Assembly: GCA_964519835.1 (NCBI GenBank)
Contig: CAZFLD010000049.1
Location: 1-33,990, forward strand
Origin: CAZFLD01 sp964519835
GTDB taxonomy: Bacteria > Spirochaetota > Spirochaetia > DSM-27196 > CAZFLD01
Direction: 5' to 3'
DNA: 33,990 bases
Shown: positions 32,550 to 33,990 of the stretch, piece after piece
Numbering within the stretch: position 1 is the stretch's first letter
Layout: every line of letters starts with the position of its first letter
Notes under the pieces: generated by a model
Database searches by the model: none
Told to the model about the DNA's origin: nothing
Seen by the model: only the letters and a program-made list of their open reading frames with translations
Translations under genes and position numbers: made by a program

Positions 32550-33765
32550 GTCCAACAAACTCACCTCTCTTCATAAGTAGCCCTTTGGTGCCGTCCGCAT
32601 ATTCGACGTCCACGTCGATCTTTTCGCTTCCGATCATAAAGTCACGATGCACCGTGGAGCCGATGTTCACACCGATCGATGTTAGCTCATCCTCCGTCAT
32701 TTCTGTGTGCCCTGCTATGCATGCGGGGTAGGCGGCGCCGAGGGCGATATGTGACGCCGCGTTCTCGTCGAGCAGGATCGACGAAAACACCTTGCCGGAG
32801 GTGAACACGGGCGAGGCCGTATCGACCAGGGCAAGCTCGCCGATCCTTCGTGCCCCCTCGTCTACATCAAGAAAGTGCTGGAGAATATCCTGCCCTTCGT
32901 CGGCACCAAAGTCCACCACCGCTCCGTCCTTGAACTCAAACCACGCGCCGCGCACCGATCGCTCAAACACACGAACCGGACGCGTCACACGTACCGTGCC
33001 CTCGGCGACGTTCCGGTCGGGCGCCGTGAACACCTCCTCGGTGGGAATGTTCGGCATAAACGGCACGCCGTTGATGGTCGTCGCGCCGCCGCCGATAAAC
33101 CGGGACCGGTCCGTCAGTCCCACGACCAGATCAGTTCCTGGACCACGGAAGTGGAGGCGCCGCGGCGGATTTACGTTCAATCGAGCGCACCGTTCCTCCA
33201 ACTCCGCACGCCGCGCGCCCCAAGCCGCAACCGGATCCGGCGTCGTCAATCTGAGGATGGGCCTCAAAACGTCCCACAAGGCGTCGACGTTTTCCTCATC
33301 AACTACCTGCAACGCCCACTTGGCGGTGGGCATCGGAGCGACAATCCACTGTTGACGGTTTTCCTGTAATGCACGGCGAAAGGGCATCGATGCCTGCACA
33401 TAGGCCTGCTGGTGTGCACCGAGACGGTCCGTGTCCACACCCACAAACGCATCGGGATCGGAGGAGCCCTGGAACGAGACAACGGCCCAGTTCTCGTCCA
33501 CAAGTACCCGTCTCGTTGCTGAGTAAGCCGTGGGAACTGCAGAGAGGAACTCTCTCCGAGAGTAATCAAGGCGCGCACGAATCAGCGCCGGGCTATCCGC
33601 CTCGACCACGACGTGGCGCGCACCCGCCCGATATGCTGATTCCGCCACAGCGGCAATAAGGCCCCATCCTTCCGGGTCGCCTTTTACAAAGACCGATTGA
33701 CCTTCCCGAAGGTTGAGCAGAGCCACAAGCGTTTCGGCATACTTTCTCTTGTCTCCTGAATCCAC
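32536..33765 (-). CDS. M29-family metallo-aminopeptidase
   Basis: A 409-residue aminopeptidase of family M29 (AmpS/PepS/aminopeptidase T type), which uses two metal ions. Ligand motifs in order: IPTEEVFTAPD, RIGELALVDTASP, NAASHIALG and STVHRDFMIGS, all as expected for the family. Length is typical (about 410). It removes N-terminal residues from peptides in the cytoplasm. The start is GTG at 33765 without a Shine-Dalgarno site; a promoter -10 ends 6 bases upstream. It is convergent with the RlpA-like gene. Confidence 0.93.
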   Translation of the reverse strand: MDSGDKRKYAETLVALLNLREGQSVFVKGDPEGWGLIAAVAESAYRAGARHVVVEADSPALIRARLDYSRREFLSAVPTAYSATRRVLVDENWAVVSFQGSSDPDAFVGVDTDRLGAHQQAYVQASMPFRRALQENRQQWIVAPMPTAKWALQVVDEENVDALWDVLRPILRLTTPDPVAAWGARRAELEERCARLNVNPPRRLHFRGPGTDLVVGLTDRSRFIGGGATTINGVPFMPNIPTEEVFTAPDRNVAEGTVRVTRPVRVFERSVRGAWFEFKDGAVVDFGADEGQDILQHFLDVDEGARRIGELALVDTASPVFTSGKVFSSILLDENAASHIALGAAYPACIAGHTEMTEDELTSIGVNIGSTVHRDFMIGSEKIDVDVEYADGTKGLLMKRGEFVGPTRS

Positions 33766-33771
33766 CGGTCA

Positions 33772-33800
33772 AAAATAGGGTCAGACCGACCGATCGGCAA
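33772..33800 (-). promoter_or_regulatory. Aminopeptidase promoter at the start codon
   Basis: On the minus strand TTGCCG (33800-33795) is separated by 17 bp from TATTTT (33777-33772), four of six consensus bases in each. The -10 ends 6 bases before the GTG start, so transcription should begin at or one base from the start codon. Confidence 0.45.
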
Positions 33801-33990
33801 CGTTCCATCTCGATGCCCTCCGGACGAGCCGCCACCGCAGGCCCCCCTGACGCGACCTCAGCCGGGCCGGCGCCGCCACGGGCGCAATGCACTCCGGAAA
33901 TCCGCCGGACACAACGCGGAACGCGCCGAATGGGCAATGTCACGAACCATGATGCGCGAAATCACGCAAGTGCATACTTTGGCAAGTATT

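Noticed and set aside
33974..33989. Small palindrome ATACTT-TGGC-AAGTAT at the right edge
   Set aside because: A 6-bp stem at the window end with no visible context; too little to call a terminator or operator.

Overview
This 34 kb window (G+C clearly above 50%, genes packed with ATGA/GTGA overlaps) reads as bacterial chromosome, most likely from a free-living member of the Spirochaetia. The lineage is inferred from gene content: a class I lysyl-tRNA synthetase, infA divergent from a DksA/TraR gene, and a complete MoxR-DUF58-Bat operon. No rRNA, tRNA, CRISPR array, prophage or insertion sequence was recognised, and no gap between genes reaches 300 bases.

Layout. 1-5.3 kb: a 12-bp tandem repeat at the edge, a secreted OmpA-like protein, a small DbpA-type RNA-binding protein, an unknown membrane protein, a metallo-beta-lactamase-fold hydrolase, a small unknown gene whose ribosome binding site lies in a perfect hairpin, a DksA-like regulator that has lost most zinc ligands, and infA. 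5.3-14.4 kb: a nine-gene minus-strand unit, argJ - moxR - DUF58 - membrane protein - batA - batB - TPR lipoprotein - BatD/BatE fusion - smr. It is apparently driven by one promoter placed directly at the argJ start codon. 14.4-20.3 kb: a minus-strand sugar catabolism unit (LacI regulator, SDR dehydrogenase, GH88-like unsaturated uronyl hydrolase, TIM-barrel isomerase/epimerase, Gfo/Idh/MocA oxidoreductase). It has a sigma70-type promoter and a palindromic operator candidate in front of lacI. 20.3-25.5 kb: DNA maintenance genes rmuC and polB (overlapping), an aldo/keto reductase and a SMUG1-like uracil-DNA glycosylase that lacks a normal start codon. 25.5-33.8 kb: a lipoprotein of the endonuclease/exonuclease/phosphatase family, purC, clpP (divergent from era), rpiA and lysS, a small membrane protein with an RlpA-SPOR protein, and an M29 aminopeptidase.

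The most coherent unexpected signal concerns translation starts. Four genes without a Shine-Dalgarno sequence (argJ, rmuC, lysS and the M29 aminopeptidase) each have a sigma70-like promoter whose -10 element ends only 5-9 bases before the start codon, so their mRNAs would be leaderless or nearly so. Many neighbouring genes have clear Shine-Dalgarno sites. The other points worth testing are the sequestered ribosome binding site at 4518-4554, the glycosylase start problem next to an 18-bp tandem duplication, the BatD-BatE fusion, and the uncharacterised sugar pathway. I did not find a cluster that I could call a wholly new system with confidence.
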